A DNA stretch of 64,000 nucleotides. Origin: Tenacibaculum sp. MAR_2009_124 (lineage in GTDB: Bacteria > Bacteroidota > Bacteroidia > Flavobacteriales > Flavobacteriaceae). Below are positions 1 through 9,929 of the stretch, piece by piece. Position 1 is the first letter of the stretch; every line of letters begins with the position of its first letter. The position numbers and the translations under genes are program-made. The notes under the pieces are model-generated. The model was given only the letters and a program-made list of their open reading frames with translations, did no database searches and was not told the DNA's origin. The stretch covers positions 1,221,917-1,285,916 of the forward strand of contig NZ_FNSF01000005.1 of NCBI RefSeq assembly GCF_900105455.1, read 5' to 3'.

Positions 1-2
1 AA

Positions 3-3000
3 TTCTATAATTACAATGCAACCACTTACGGTTACTTTCCAAATGCTTGGACATTTACTCATAGTTCACAAACTGATGAACTATATGAAATAGATATTGA
101 TGTAAATGGTGTAGTTACTGTTAAAATTGAGGGAGTGGAAAAAGCTTCTTTTAATGGAACAGTTTCTGATTATCAATTAGCAATATCACAACATACGCCA
201 ACAACATATAAAGACATTGTAATTAATGCAGACAACCTTAGTGGATCTTCAAATGATTGTCCATTAGTTGATACAGATAATGACGGTACACCGAATCATT
301 TAGATTTGGATAGCGATGGTGATGGTTGTAGTGATGCTTATGAAGCCGGAGCTACAACAGATACCACATCAGATTATAAATTTACATCTGCTGTAGGTTC
401 TAATGGATTGGCAGATGTTCTTGAAACTTCCACAGATAGTGGAGAAATTAACTATGCTTCTTTCTATGGGCAATATGGTACAAATTCTGACTTAGACGCT
501 TGTGCGGATACTGATGGTGATGGTATAGGTGATTTAGTGGACATTGATGATGATAACGACGGAATTTTAGATATTGATGAAGGAATATCTGGAGGTTCTT
601 CTAGTTGTGTTGATTCGCAGAATGGAACCTACTACTTTGCCGATATGAAAGCGGGAAGTGAAGGTTGGAACAGGTCTAAACAGGTTCAAATATCTAATGG
701 AACTAGCACTTTAAATGGAACTATTACTTCCAATGTAGATTTCTCAATGCAGCAAAACAATGCTAGCTGTAGTTTATCTGGGAGGGTAAGTGTTATTACC
801 GGTTTATCTACCAGAGGAAGTCAGCATCAATATACAGTAACTTTTGAGCAACCTGTAACTGATATGGTTGTATATTTTAATGATATAGCGGGTGGATGGC
901 AAGGCCCTTGTGGAACAGAAACTGTTCGTTTTGACAGAAATATTGAAGTTCTTCAAAATTGTGGACTTTCTATTGGTTCCACAACAGCTACTGGAACTTG
1001 TTCTAATGTAGCAGCCCAAGGGTTGGTTAAAATACCTGGAACTTATACAAGTTTTAGCTTTACTGTTGATAATTCGAATGCTTCTTCTTGTAATTGTGAA
1101 AATTACTTTATAGGGGTTGGAGTTATGGGGTATTGTGCCGATAACGGAGGAACCACGGCAAGAGATACTGATAGTGATGGAGTACCTGATTATTTAGATT
1201 TAGATAGTGATAATGATGGTATTTATGATGTAGTAGAGGCTGGAACTGGTTCAATGGATACAAACAATGATGGAACTATTGACAGTATAACAAGTACCTC
1301 AGGAGATACTGATAATGACGGTTTAGCAGATTCTATTGAGGCTATTAACGGTCAGAATACTGGAACCTCACCTAGAGAAACAACTACAGGAACTGCTGAT
1401 TATTTAAATGCTGATAGTGATGCAGATGGATGTAGCGATGCTAATGAAGCTTATGGGAATAGTGGTGCAGATGGATCAGGAAATACTTATTATAATCCAA
1501 ATGATTTAGCTGAACCTTTAACGGAAGCTTCAGGTGCTGTAAATGCCAATGGAAAAGTGGCTGCAGCATCTTATACAACTGGAGATGTTGCCAAAGTTAT
1601 TGATGGAGACTCTGATGCTGCAATATGTGGACCTTGTTATGATGGAGCAATTAAAGGAACACCTACAGCAAACGACCCTGATGGTGATGGTATCAATAAT
1701 GATTGTGATTTAGATGATGATAATGATGGAATCGCAGATGAAGATGAGAATGTATGTGAAACACCAGATGATTTACCTGTTACAGGTACAAATTATTGGA
1801 GTACATGGAATGGACCTTATCAAGGACCAATTAACGGTGTTATTTCTTCAGGAGCAGGAGCGGATATAAATATAAAAACGGAGCACGTATCGGGAACAAA
1901 TAATTTACATGTAAATCAAATGTATTTTTATTGTGATGGAAACCAACCTAATCCAAGCAGAGGGTATTCTAATTCGGCGAATGTGCCTGTTGGAGCCTCT
2001 CGAGCGATGGCGGTATCGGTAAATGCAAATAACTCTGTAACGATCAAGTTTACTTTTGAAAATGGAGTCGCCGTTGATCCAATGATACACTTGACGTCAT
2101 TCTCAGGTGGTGCTGCTTCGGAAAACGTGTCGGATGTAGTATCGTTTAATAAATCATTCTCTGTTCTTGATCAATGTTGGACAACAAAAAATGGTAACAG
2201 TGTTACTGGTGCTTCTGGAATGAGAACTGGAACCAATGAGCCAAATGCTACTTTATTGTTCTCAGGAGAACATAGTTCTATAACAATGACAATTAGCCGT
2301 CCAAGTGCTATTGCAGGAGATGCAATTTTCTTTTCTGTAGGTACTAGAGGGTTCAAATATTCTTCTGGTGGAGGATCAGGTTCTAATTGTACCTCAGCGG
2401 GTAGTGATTTTGATCAAGATGGGATTCCGAACCACTTAGATTTAGATAGTGATAATGATGGAGTTTATGATATAGTTGAAGCAGGTACAGCTTCATTGGA
2501 TACTAATAATGATGGACGCGTTGATAATATGGATAGTGTTTCCGTTGATGTAGATGCTGATAACGATGGATTAGCAGATTCAATAGAAACAACAAACGGT
2601 GCGGATAAAGGAACCGTTGCAAGAGAAACAACTACAGGAACTTTAGATTATTTGAGTTCCGATAGTGATGGTGATGGTTGTAGTGATGCAAACGAAGCTT
2701 ATAATAACAGAAATGCAGACGGAAATGGAAATACTTATTATAATCCATCAAGTTTAAACGAGCCATTAACAGTTAGTTCGGGTGCCGTTAGCACTTCAGG
2801 AAAAGTAGTTGCAGCATCTTATGATACTGGTGATGTAGTTAAGGTTATTGATAAGAGCAGTATAAATTCAGTTTGTCATAACGATACGTTTGCAGTAAAT
2901 GACTTTGTGAATACAAGCGAAGGTCAGGTAGTTACAGGGAATGTGCTAGCGAACGATTATGATTTACAAGGAGATACTCAGTTGGTAAAAACAGAACCAA

Positions 3001-4226
3001 TAGTAAATACTACAAATGGAGCATTAACATTAAGCGCTAATGGAAACTTTAGCTATACACCTAATCCGAATTTCTCTGGGGAAGATGTTTTTACCTATGA
3101 GGTTTGCGATAATAATTCTGCTCAATCATGTGGTAGAGCAAGTGTGTTTATTGAGGTTTTACCAAATAGAACAACTAACAATGAAGCCCCAATAGCGAAT
3201 GTTGATACAGGAACTACAAAAATGGGAGTTACACTTACCGGTAATGTAGCAAGTAATGATTTTGATCCTGATGGAGATCCTTTAACTGTTGATACAACAC
3301 CAGTAAATAATGTAAGTAATGGAACTTTAACATTAAATGCTAATGGTAGTTTTACTTATGTGCCAAATACTGGGTTTATAGGACCAGATACTTTCACATA
3401 TCAAGTATGTGATAATGCAAGTCCAACACCACTTTGTGATACGGCTGTTGTAAATATTATGGTAACATCTGAAACGGTAAATATAACAGTGGCTAATGAT
3501 GATGCTTATCATACTGTTGGAGATACTGCAAATAACAATGTAGTAGGAAATGTATTGGATAATGATACAGATCCTGAGGGACATACACAAACGGTAAATA
3601 CGACCCCTGTTAAAAATGTAAATAACGGAACATTAACGTTAAATGCAGATGGAACGTTCGATTATCAACCAAATGCAGGGTTCTTTGGCCAAGATAGCTT
3701 TAGATACACAGTTTGCGATAATGGTTCTCCACAAGCGTGTGATTCAGGAACGGTAATTATAGTAGTGAATAAATTTATAGCACCAGATTACTATCCAACT
3801 TTATTTACAGAGAAAACAGTAGTCAATGGGGATAGTGCTAAAATTGATTTCGTGGTTTTCATTGGAGAAGCAAATAGTCAAAATGCAAATGGTATAAATC
3901 CAGTAGAAGTTAGAATTGCAGATAGTAATAGATTTTCTTTTCAATTTGATAAAGATTTGACATTGTTGAATGGCACGAAGGTGGATAATTCTGACTGGTC
4001 TTATAAAAAGGAATCGGGGTTACATAAGTTTATTTATGTAAAAAGTGGTGACTTTCAAGGGAATACTGTGTCAAAGATAGGGGTGAATGCCATTTTTAAG
4101 TCACCTGCTAGTTCAAGTGGAAATGTTCCTCTGAAGGTTACCGTCAAGGCAGATTCCGGAGGACAGGTCAATACAAGAAATGATAATGACCAGGATATAA
4201 TACAATTTAGTAATAAAAATAAATAA
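3..4226 (+). CDS. Giant surface protein with thrombospondin type 3 repeats and cadherin-like domains (5' partial)
   Basis: The reading frame is open back to base 3, so the true start and any signal peptide lie outside the window. The GTG at 135 is only the first internal start-like codon. Calcium-binding thrombospondin type 3 segments (DxDxDG motifs such as DTDNDGTPNHLDLDSDGDG) recur near nt 258-345, 505-580, 1165-1240, 1665-1745 and 2405-2475. They alternate with beta-rich segments near nt 610-1130 and 1780-2370. From nt 2892 there is one set of three tandem cadherin-like (Tandem-95 type) domains, the same A-B-C trio that is repeated five times in the next gene. The last 150 residues (from about nt 3775) match the C-terminus of the next protein and are not a recognisable T9SS sorting domain. 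Likely an exported adhesin or matrix protein; the ligand is unknown. Confidence 0.85.
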   Translation, partial: FYNYNATTYGYFPNAWTFTHSSQTDELYEIDIDVNGVVTVKIEGVEKASFNGTVSDYQLAISQHTPTTYKDIVINADNLSGSSNDCPLVDTDNDGTPNHLDLDSDGDGCSDAYEAGATTDTTSDYKFTSAVGSNGLADVLETSTDSGEINYASFYGQYGTNSDLDACADTDGDGIGDLVDIDDDNDGILDIDEGISGGSSSCVDSQNGTYYFADMKAGSEGWNRSKQVQISNGTSTLNGTITSNVDFSMQQNNASCSLSGRVSVITGLSTRGSQHQYTVTFEQPVTDMVVYFNDIAGGWQGPCGTETVRFDRNIEVLQNCGLSIGSTTATGTCSNVAAQGLVKIPGTYTSFSFTVDNSNASSCNCENYFIGVGVMGYCADNGGTTARDTDSDGVPDYLDLDSDNDGIYDVVEAGTGSMDTNNDGTIDSITSTSGDTDNDGLADSIEAINGQNTGTSPRETTTGTADYLNADSDADGCSDANEAYGNSGADGSGNTYYNPNDLAEPLTEASGAVNANGKVAAASYTTGDVAKVIDGDSDAAICGPCYDGAIKGTPTANDPDGDGINNDCDLDDDNDGIADEDENVCETPDDLPVTGTNYWSTWNGPYQGPINGVISSGAGADINIKTEHVSGTNNLHVNQMYFYCDGNQPNPSRGYSNSANVPVGASRAMAVSVNANNSVTIKFTFENGVAVDPMIHLTSFSGGAASENVSDVVSFNKSFSVLDQCWTTKNGNSVTGASGMRTGTNEPNATLLFSGEHSSITMTISRPSAIAGDAIFFSVGTRGFKYSSGGGSGSNCTSAGSDFDQDGIPNHLDLDSDNDGVYDIVEAGTASLDTNNDGRVDNMDSVSVDVDADNDGLADSIETTNGADKGTVARETTTGTLDYLSSDSDGDGCSDANEAYNNRNADGNGNTYYNPSSLNEPLTVSSGAVSTSGKVVAASYDTGDVVKVIDKSSINSVCHNDTFAVNDFVNTSEGQVVTGNVLANDYDLQGDTQLVKTEPIVNTTNGALTLSANGNFSYTPNPNFSGEDVFTYEVCDNNSAQSCGRASVFIEVLPNRTTNNEAPIANVDTGTTKMGVTLTGNVASNDFDPDGDPLTVDTTPVNNVSNGTLTLNANGSFTYVPNTGFIGPDTFTYQVCDNASPTPLCDTAVVNIMVTSETVNITVANDDAYHTVGDTANNNVVGNVLDNDTDPEGHTQTVNTTPVKNVNNGTLTLNADGTFDYQPNAGFFGQDSFRYTVCDNGSPQACDSGTVIIVVNKFIAPDYYPTLFTEKTVVNGDSAKIDFVVFIGEANSQNANGINPVEVRIADSNRFSFQFDKDLTLLNGTKVDNSDWSYKKESGLHKFIYVKSGDFQGNTVSKIGVNAIFKSPASSSGNVPLKVTVKADSGGQVNTRNDNDQDIIQFSNKNK

Positions 4227-4348
4227 AGAATTAAAAGAGTTAATAATTAATAATCTACTAGTAATGGGGAGATTGATAACAGTTATACTGTACAATTATT
4301 AACATTTTAAATAAATAGTTTGAGTTTAATAATTTAAGATGTTTTCTT

Positions 4349-7300
4349 ATGAGGGGAAAAATTACATTTTTGATAATGTTTTTATGCTGTATTCATTTAG
4401 GATATAGCCAGTCTGTAAATTTAACAGATGCATTAATTTCGCCAGCACCACTTCCGTCGGTGCAGGCAAATGGTTCAGGTACAGCCGAGTTTAGGCTTCA
4501 AGAGACTTCAGGAAGTCCGGTATCATCACCAGTATTTGGTTCTTTACCAAATGTGACTATTACAGTTGACTTAGGTGATTTTATTGACTTACCAAATGGA
4601 GTGGTTTCGTTAAGTGATATCACAATAGAAGATTCCTTTGATGGAACTGATATGAGTGGTTTGTTCACAATGACATATGACGGGACGAGTAGTATTTTAA
4701 AGTTTGAGCAGACGAATAACAATATTCCTGCTGATGCAAACATTAAATTTACTTTTCCAGTTAAAGTTGTTCAAAATTCAAGTGAGTCAGAAGTAAGTAA
4801 TGGTTTCAATGCGAATATCGCAGCATTAGGTTCTGATACTAACGCAGAAGGAAACGCGGCGTTTTTTACTTGGACAACGAATACAACTACAGCAGTTAAT
4901 GATATTAGTAATACATATGAAGGAGTTGCCGTAAGCGGTAACGTGTCTACAAATGATTTCGATTTAGAAGGCGATACGCAAACTGTAAGCACTTCTCCTG
5001 TTACTAATGTAAGTAATGGTACATTAACGTTAAATGCTGATGGTAGTTATACCTATACTCCAAATGCAGGGTTTACAGGTGAAGATAGCTTTACCTATGA
5101 AGTTTGTGATGATGTTAGCCCATCTGCTTGTGATGAAGCAACAGTGTTTATTGAAGTATTACCAAATGGTTCAGTAGCTAATGAGGCACCAATTGCAAAC
5201 GCTGATACAGTTTTAACTGAAGAAGGAACTACTGTAACAGGGAACGTAGCAAGTAACGATTTTGATCCAGATGGAGATCCTTTAACAGTAAATACAACGC
5301 CAACCACTGATGTAAGTAATGGTACATTAACCTTAAATACTGATGGTACATTTACTTATGTACCTGATGCTGGGTTTACAGGTACTGATACCTTCACTTA
5401 TGAGGTTTGTGATGATGCGAGTCCAACTCCATTATGTGATACTGCTACAGTAGAGATTAATGTAAATCCTGACACAGGAAATATCACAGTAGCGAATGAT
5501 GATGCATTTACAACAACTCCAGGTGTAACATTAACAGGAGGGAATGTATTAGCAAATGATTCGGATCCAGAAGGAGATGCGCAGACAGTAAATACAACAC
5601 CAACAACTAATGTAAGTAATGGTACATTAACGTTAAACGCTGACGGTACATTTACCTATGTTCCAAATGCTGGATTTACAGGAACTGATAGTTTCACTTA
5701 CGAAGTGTGTGACGATGGAACTCCACAAGCTTGTGATGAAGCTACGGTTGCTCTTACAGTTGGAGGTATTGCAAACACTACAATCGCAGAAAATGATATA
5801 AACAATACATATGTAGATAACGCAGTAGCAGGGAATGTATTGACAAACGATTATGATTTAGAAGGTGATACACAAACGGTGAATACTACGCCAGTAAGTA
5901 ATGTAAGTAATGGTACATTAACATTAAACGCTGACGGTAGCTATACATATACTCCAAATGCTGGATTTACAGGGGAAGATAGTTTTACATACCAAGTTTG
6001 TGATGATGGAAATCCTCAAGCATGTGATGAAGGTCAGGTATTTATTGAAGTAATTCCTGAAGGAACTGCTGGAAATGAAAACCCAATTGCAAACGCTGAT
6101 ACTGTAACAACTGAAGAAGGAGCAACAGTAACAGGAAATGTTGCAAGCAATGACTTTGATCCAGATGGAGATCCACTAACAGTAAATACAACACCAGTAA
6201 CAGATGTTACTAATGGTACATTAACCTTAAATCCTGACGGTTCATTTACTTATGTTCCAGATGCAGGATTCACAGGAACTGATAGTTTTACGTATGAAGT
6301 TTGTGACGATGCAAGTCCAACTCCATCATGTGATACTGCTACAGTTGAAATTCATGTAAATGAAGATACTGGAAATATCACGGTAGCGAATGATGATGCA
6401 TTCAATACAACTCCAGGAGCAACATTAACGGGTGGAAATGTATTAGCAAACGATTCAGATCCAGAAGGTGATACGCAAACAGTAAATACAACACCATTAG
6501 TAGATGCTAGTAATGGTACATTAACGTTGAATACTGATGGTACATTTACTTATGTTCCAGATGCAGGATTCACAGGAACTGATACTTTTACTTATCAAGT
6601 ATGTGATAATGGTACTCCTCAAGCATGTGATGAAGCAACGGCTGTTGTGACAGTAGGAGGTTTAGCAAATACTACAATTGCTGTTAATGATATCAGTAAT
6701 ACATACGCTGATACTGCAGTAGCAGGAAATGTATTGACAAATGATTATGATTTAGAAGGCGATACTCAAAGTGTAAATACAACACCAGTAAGTAATGTAA
6801 GTAATGGTACATTAACGTTAAATGCTGATGGTAGTTATTCATATACTCCAAATGCAGGATTTACAGGACAAGATAGTTTTACATACCAAGTATGTGATGA
6901 TGGAAATCCTCAAGCATGTGATGAAGGTGTAGTATTTATAGAAGTAATTCCAAATGGAACAGTAGATAATGAAAATCCAATTGCAAATGCAGATACTGTA
7001 ACAACTGAAGAAGGAACAACAGTAACAGGAAATGTTGCAAGTAATGATTTTGATCCAGATGGAGATCCATTAACAGTAAACACTACTCCAGTAACAGATG
7101 TTACTAATGGTACATTAACCTTAAACCCTGATGGTACATTTACATATGTTCCTGACGCAGGGTTTACAGGAACCGATAGTTTTACTTACGAAGTTTGTGA
7201 TGATGCAAGTCCAACACCTTCTTGTGATACGGCTACAGTAGAAATTCATGTTAATGAAGACTCAGGAAATATCACAGTAGCAAATGATGATGCATTTAAT

Positions 7301-9799
7301 ACAACTCCAGGTACTACATTAACAGGAGGTAATGTACTAGCAAATGATTCAGATCCAGAAGGAGATGACCAAACTGTTAATACTACTCCAGTAGCAGATG
7401 TTGCTAATGGTACGTTAACGTTAAATGCCGATGGTACATTTACATATGTTCCAGATGCAGGATTTACAGGAACTGATAGTTTTACCTACCAAGTTTGTGA
7501 TGATGGAACTCCACAAGCATGTGACGAGGCAACTGTAATGGTAACAGTAGGAGGATTAGCAAATACAACTGTAGCAGTTAATGATATTAGTAATACTTAT
7601 GAAGATGTTGCAACATCTGGAAACGTATTAACGAATGATTATGATCCAGAAGGAGATACTCAATCAGTGAATACAACACCTGTAAGCAACGTGAGTAATG
7701 GTACATTAACGTTAAATGCTGATGGTAGTTATACATATACTCCAAATGCAGGATTTACAGGTGAAGATAGCTTTACATACCAAGTATGTGATGATGGAAA
7801 CCCACAAGCATGTGATGAAGGACAAGTGTTTATAGAGGTACTAGATTCTGGTACAGCTGCTAACGAAGCACCAATTGCAAATGCTGATACAGCTACTACT
7901 GAAGAAGGTACAACCTTAACAGGAAATGTAGTGAGTAATGACTTCGATCCAGATGGAGATCCTTTAACGGTAAATACTACTCCAGTAACAGATGTTACTA
8001 ATGGTACATTAACGTTAAATGCTGATGGTACATTTACATATGTTCCAGATGCAGGATTTACAGGAACAGATAGTTTTACGTATCAAGTATGTGATAATGC
8101 AACTCCAACAGCAGCTTGTGATACAGCAGTGGTTGAGATTATGGTTATTGAAGATAGTGGAAACACAACTGTAGCAAATGATGATGCATTTACAACAAGA
8201 ACTGATGTAACATTAACGGGAGGAAATGTATTGACAAATGATTCTGATCCAGAAGGTGATACTCAAACAGTGAATACAACTCCAATAAGTAATGTAAGTA
8301 ATGGTACGTTAACATTGAATGCTAACGGTACATTTACATATGTCCCTAATGCAGGATTTACAGGAACAGACAGTTTTACGTATCAAGTATGTGATAATGG
8401 TACTCCTCAAGCATGTGATGAAGGTACAGTAGTATTAACAGTTGGAGGATTAGCGAATTCGACAATAGCTGTTAATGATATAGGAAATACCAATGAAGGA
8501 ACAACACTAGCAGGAAATGTATTGACAAATGATTCTGATCCAGAAGGAGATACTCAAACAGTGAATACAACTCCAGTAAGTAATGTAAGTAATGGTATTT
8601 TAACCTTAAATGCTGATGGTAGTTATACATATACTCCGAATGCAGGGTTCACAGGAGAGGATAGTTTCACTTACCAAGTATGTGATGATGGAGTACCTCA
8701 AGCTTGTGATACAGCTGAAGTGTTTATTGAAGTATTACCAGATTCAACTTCATCAAATAACGCTCCAATAGCTAACCCTGATACTGTAACTACAGAGGAA
8801 GGAACAACAGTAACTGGAAACGTAGCAAGTAATGATTTTGATCCAGATGGAGATGACTTAACGGTAAACACTACTCCAGTAAGTGATGTAAGTAATGGTA
8901 CATTAACGTTAAATGCTGATGGTACATTTACATATGTTCCAGATGCAGGATTTACAGGAACGGATAGTTTCACGTATCAAATTTGTGATAATGGAACACC
9001 TCAAGCATGTGACACTGCAACAGTAGAAATTCAAGTTAATGAGGATTCAGGGAATATTACAGTTGCAAATGATGATGCGTTTGATACAGTTGCAGATACA
9101 GCAAATAATAACATAACTGAAAATGTGTTAGCAAATGATTCTGATCCAGAAGGAGATACGCAAACAGTAAATACCACACCGGTAAATAATGTAAGTAATG
9201 GTACGTTAACCTTAAACGCTGATGGTACATTCAACTATCAACCGAATGCAGGGTTTACGGGGCAAGATAGTTTCACTTATCAAGTATGTGACGATGGAAC
9301 ACCTCAGGCCTGTGATACAGCTACAGTAATTCTACTTGTGAAGAAATTTATGGAGCCAGATTATACAGTTTCTGTGATTACTAGAGAAACGAACGTTGTT
9401 GGTGCTGAAGGTGATATTGATTTCGTAGTGTTCGTAGGTGAAGGAAATGGATTTAATTCAAACGGATTAGATACGGTAGAGTTTAGAATATCAGATAGTA
9501 CAAACTTCGAGTTTACTTATGATGATACGCTTACAACATTAAATGGACAAACATTATTCAACTCTGATTGGAGTTATGAATTAGATAGAGGTCTTCATAA
9601 GTTTACCTACATTGGAAACGGAGGTATATTTAATGGAAATACATTCTCAAGAATTGGAATCAAGGCGAAGTTTATTTCACCGGCTAACTCAAGAGGAGAA
9701 AGACCATTAAAAGCGACAATCCGTGGTAATTCTGGAGGTCAAGTATTTAGAGGAAATGATAATGACTCGGATACTATAAGTTATAGTAATAACCAATAA
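4349..9799 (+). CDS. Giant cadherin-like repeat adhesin, 15 domains in five identical-length trios
   Basis: The 1816-residue protein starts with a clear Sec signal peptide (MRGKITFLIMFLCCIHLGYS|Q). A domain of about 155 residues follows that is shared with the protein starting at 9930. Residues 182 to about 1671 hold fifteen cadherin-like domains with conserved NGTLTLNADG, FTGTDSFTY and CDDGTPQACD motifs. They form five A-B-C trios of exactly 298 codons each. Asp-rich linkers such as NDFDPDGDPLT suggest calcium binding, as known for this fold. The last 150 residues repeat the C-terminal domain of the upstream gene; there is no visible T9SS sorting domain. It is probably an exported, filamentous surface or matrix protein. 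The function is inferred from architecture only. Confidence 0.88.
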   Translation: MRGKITFLIMFLCCIHLGYSQSVNLTDALISPAPLPSVQANGSGTAEFRLQETSGSPVSSPVFGSLPNVTITVDLGDFIDLPNGVVSLSDITIEDSFDGTDMSGLFTMTYDGTSSILKFEQTNNNIPADANIKFTFPVKVVQNSSESEVSNGFNANIAALGSDTNAEGNAAFFTWTTNTTTAVNDISNTYEGVAVSGNVSTNDFDLEGDTQTVSTSPVTNVSNGTLTLNADGSYTYTPNAGFTGEDSFTYEVCDDVSPSACDEATVFIEVLPNGSVANEAPIANADTVLTEEGTTVTGNVASNDFDPDGDPLTVNTTPTTDVSNGTLTLNTDGTFTYVPDAGFTGTDTFTYEVCDDASPTPLCDTATVEINVNPDTGNITVANDDAFTTTPGVTLTGGNVLANDSDPEGDAQTVNTTPTTNVSNGTLTLNADGTFTYVPNAGFTGTDSFTYEVCDDGTPQACDEATVALTVGGIANTTIAENDINNTYVDNAVAGNVLTNDYDLEGDTQTVNTTPVSNVSNGTLTLNADGSYTYTPNAGFTGEDSFTYQVCDDGNPQACDEGQVFIEVIPEGTAGNENPIANADTVTTEEGATVTGNVASNDFDPDGDPLTVNTTPVTDVTNGTLTLNPDGSFTYVPDAGFTGTDSFTYEVCDDASPTPSCDTATVEIHVNEDTGNITVANDDAFNTTPGATLTGGNVLANDSDPEGDTQTVNTTPLVDASNGTLTLNTDGTFTYVPDAGFTGTDTFTYQVCDNGTPQACDEATAVVTVGGLANTTIAVNDISNTYADTAVAGNVLTNDYDLEGDTQSVNTTPVSNVSNGTLTLNADGSYSYTPNAGFTGQDSFTYQVCDDGNPQACDEGVVFIEVIPNGTVDNENPIANADTVTTEEGTTVTGNVASNDFDPDGDPLTVNTTPVTDVTNGTLTLNPDGTFTYVPDAGFTGTDSFTYEVCDDASPTPSCDTATVEIHVNEDSGNITVANDDAFNTTPGTTLTGGNVLANDSDPEGDDQTVNTTPVADVANGTLTLNADGTFTYVPDAGFTGTDSFTYQVCDDGTPQACDEATVMVTVGGLANTTVAVNDISNTYEDVATSGNVLTNDYDPEGDTQSVNTTPVSNVSNGTLTLNADGSYTYTPNAGFTGEDSFTYQVCDDGNPQACDEGQVFIEVLDSGTAANEAPIANADTATTEEGTTLTGNVVSNDFDPDGDPLTVNTTPVTDVTNGTLTLNADGTFTYVPDAGFTGTDSFTYQVCDNATPTAACDTAVVEIMVIEDSGNTTVANDDAFTTRTDVTLTGGNVLTNDSDPEGDTQTVNTTPISNVSNGTLTLNANGTFTYVPNAGFTGTDSFTYQVCDNGTPQACDEGTVVLTVGGLANSTIAVNDIGNTNEGTTLAGNVLTNDSDPEGDTQTVNTTPVSNVSNGILTLNADGSYTYTPNAGFTGEDSFTYQVCDDGVPQACDTAEVFIEVLPDSTSSNNAPIANPDTVTTEEGTTVTGNVASNDFDPDGDDLTVNTTPVSDVSNGTLTLNADGTFTYVPDAGFTGTDSFTYQICDNGTPQACDTATVEIQVNEDSGNITVANDDAFDTVADTANNNITENVLANDSDPEGDTQTVNTTPVNNVSNGTLTLNADGTFNYQPNAGFTGQDSFTYQVCDDGTPQACDTATVILLVKKFMEPDYTVSVITRETNVVGAEGDIDFVVFVGEGNGFNSNGLDTVEFRISDSTNFEFTYDDTLTTLNGQTLFNSDWSYELDRGLHKFTYIGNGGIFNGNTFSRIGIKAKFISPANSRGERPLKATIRGNSGGQVFRGNDNDSDTISYSNNQ
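4892..9361 (+). repeat. Five tandem 894-bp coding super-repeats
   Basis: The same in-frame marker (GC[AT]GTT or GCAGAA, start of the A-type cadherin-like domain) occurs at 4892, 5786, 6680, 7574 and 8468. Every step is exactly 894 bp. Each unit encodes three related but distinct domains (A, B, C). Many stretches are identical between units at the DNA level, so the array probably grew by unequal recombination of whole trios. Confidence 0.92.
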
Positions 9800-9808
9800 A
9801 ATTCCCAT

Positions 9809-9841
9809 ATGCTGGTGCTAGTTGAAAGCTAGCACCGGCAT
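9809..9841 (+). terminator. Strong intergenic stem-loop, possible terminator
   Basis: A 13-bp stem with one G-T wobble and a 7-base loop (9822-9828) lies 10 bp after the stop codon at 9799. It is unusually GC-rich for this region. No run of T follows, so it may stabilise or process the transcript rather than end it. Confidence 0.5.
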
Positions 9842-9929
9842 TATTAAAAGATTGAAGGGGCAAAAAATCACTCTTTTAATAAAGGATTTTATTTAAGTAA
9901 GGGGATAAAAAAATAAACATAATGAATAT

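Noticed and set aside
804..1019. Minus-strand frames inside the repeat-rich adhesin genes
   Set aside because: They are shadows of the Asp/Gly-rich plus-strand coding sequence with no supporting start or domain.
4892..9361. Tandem array as a CRISPR or non-coding repeat
   Set aside because: The 894-bp units are in frame and encode folded domains without any spacer structure.
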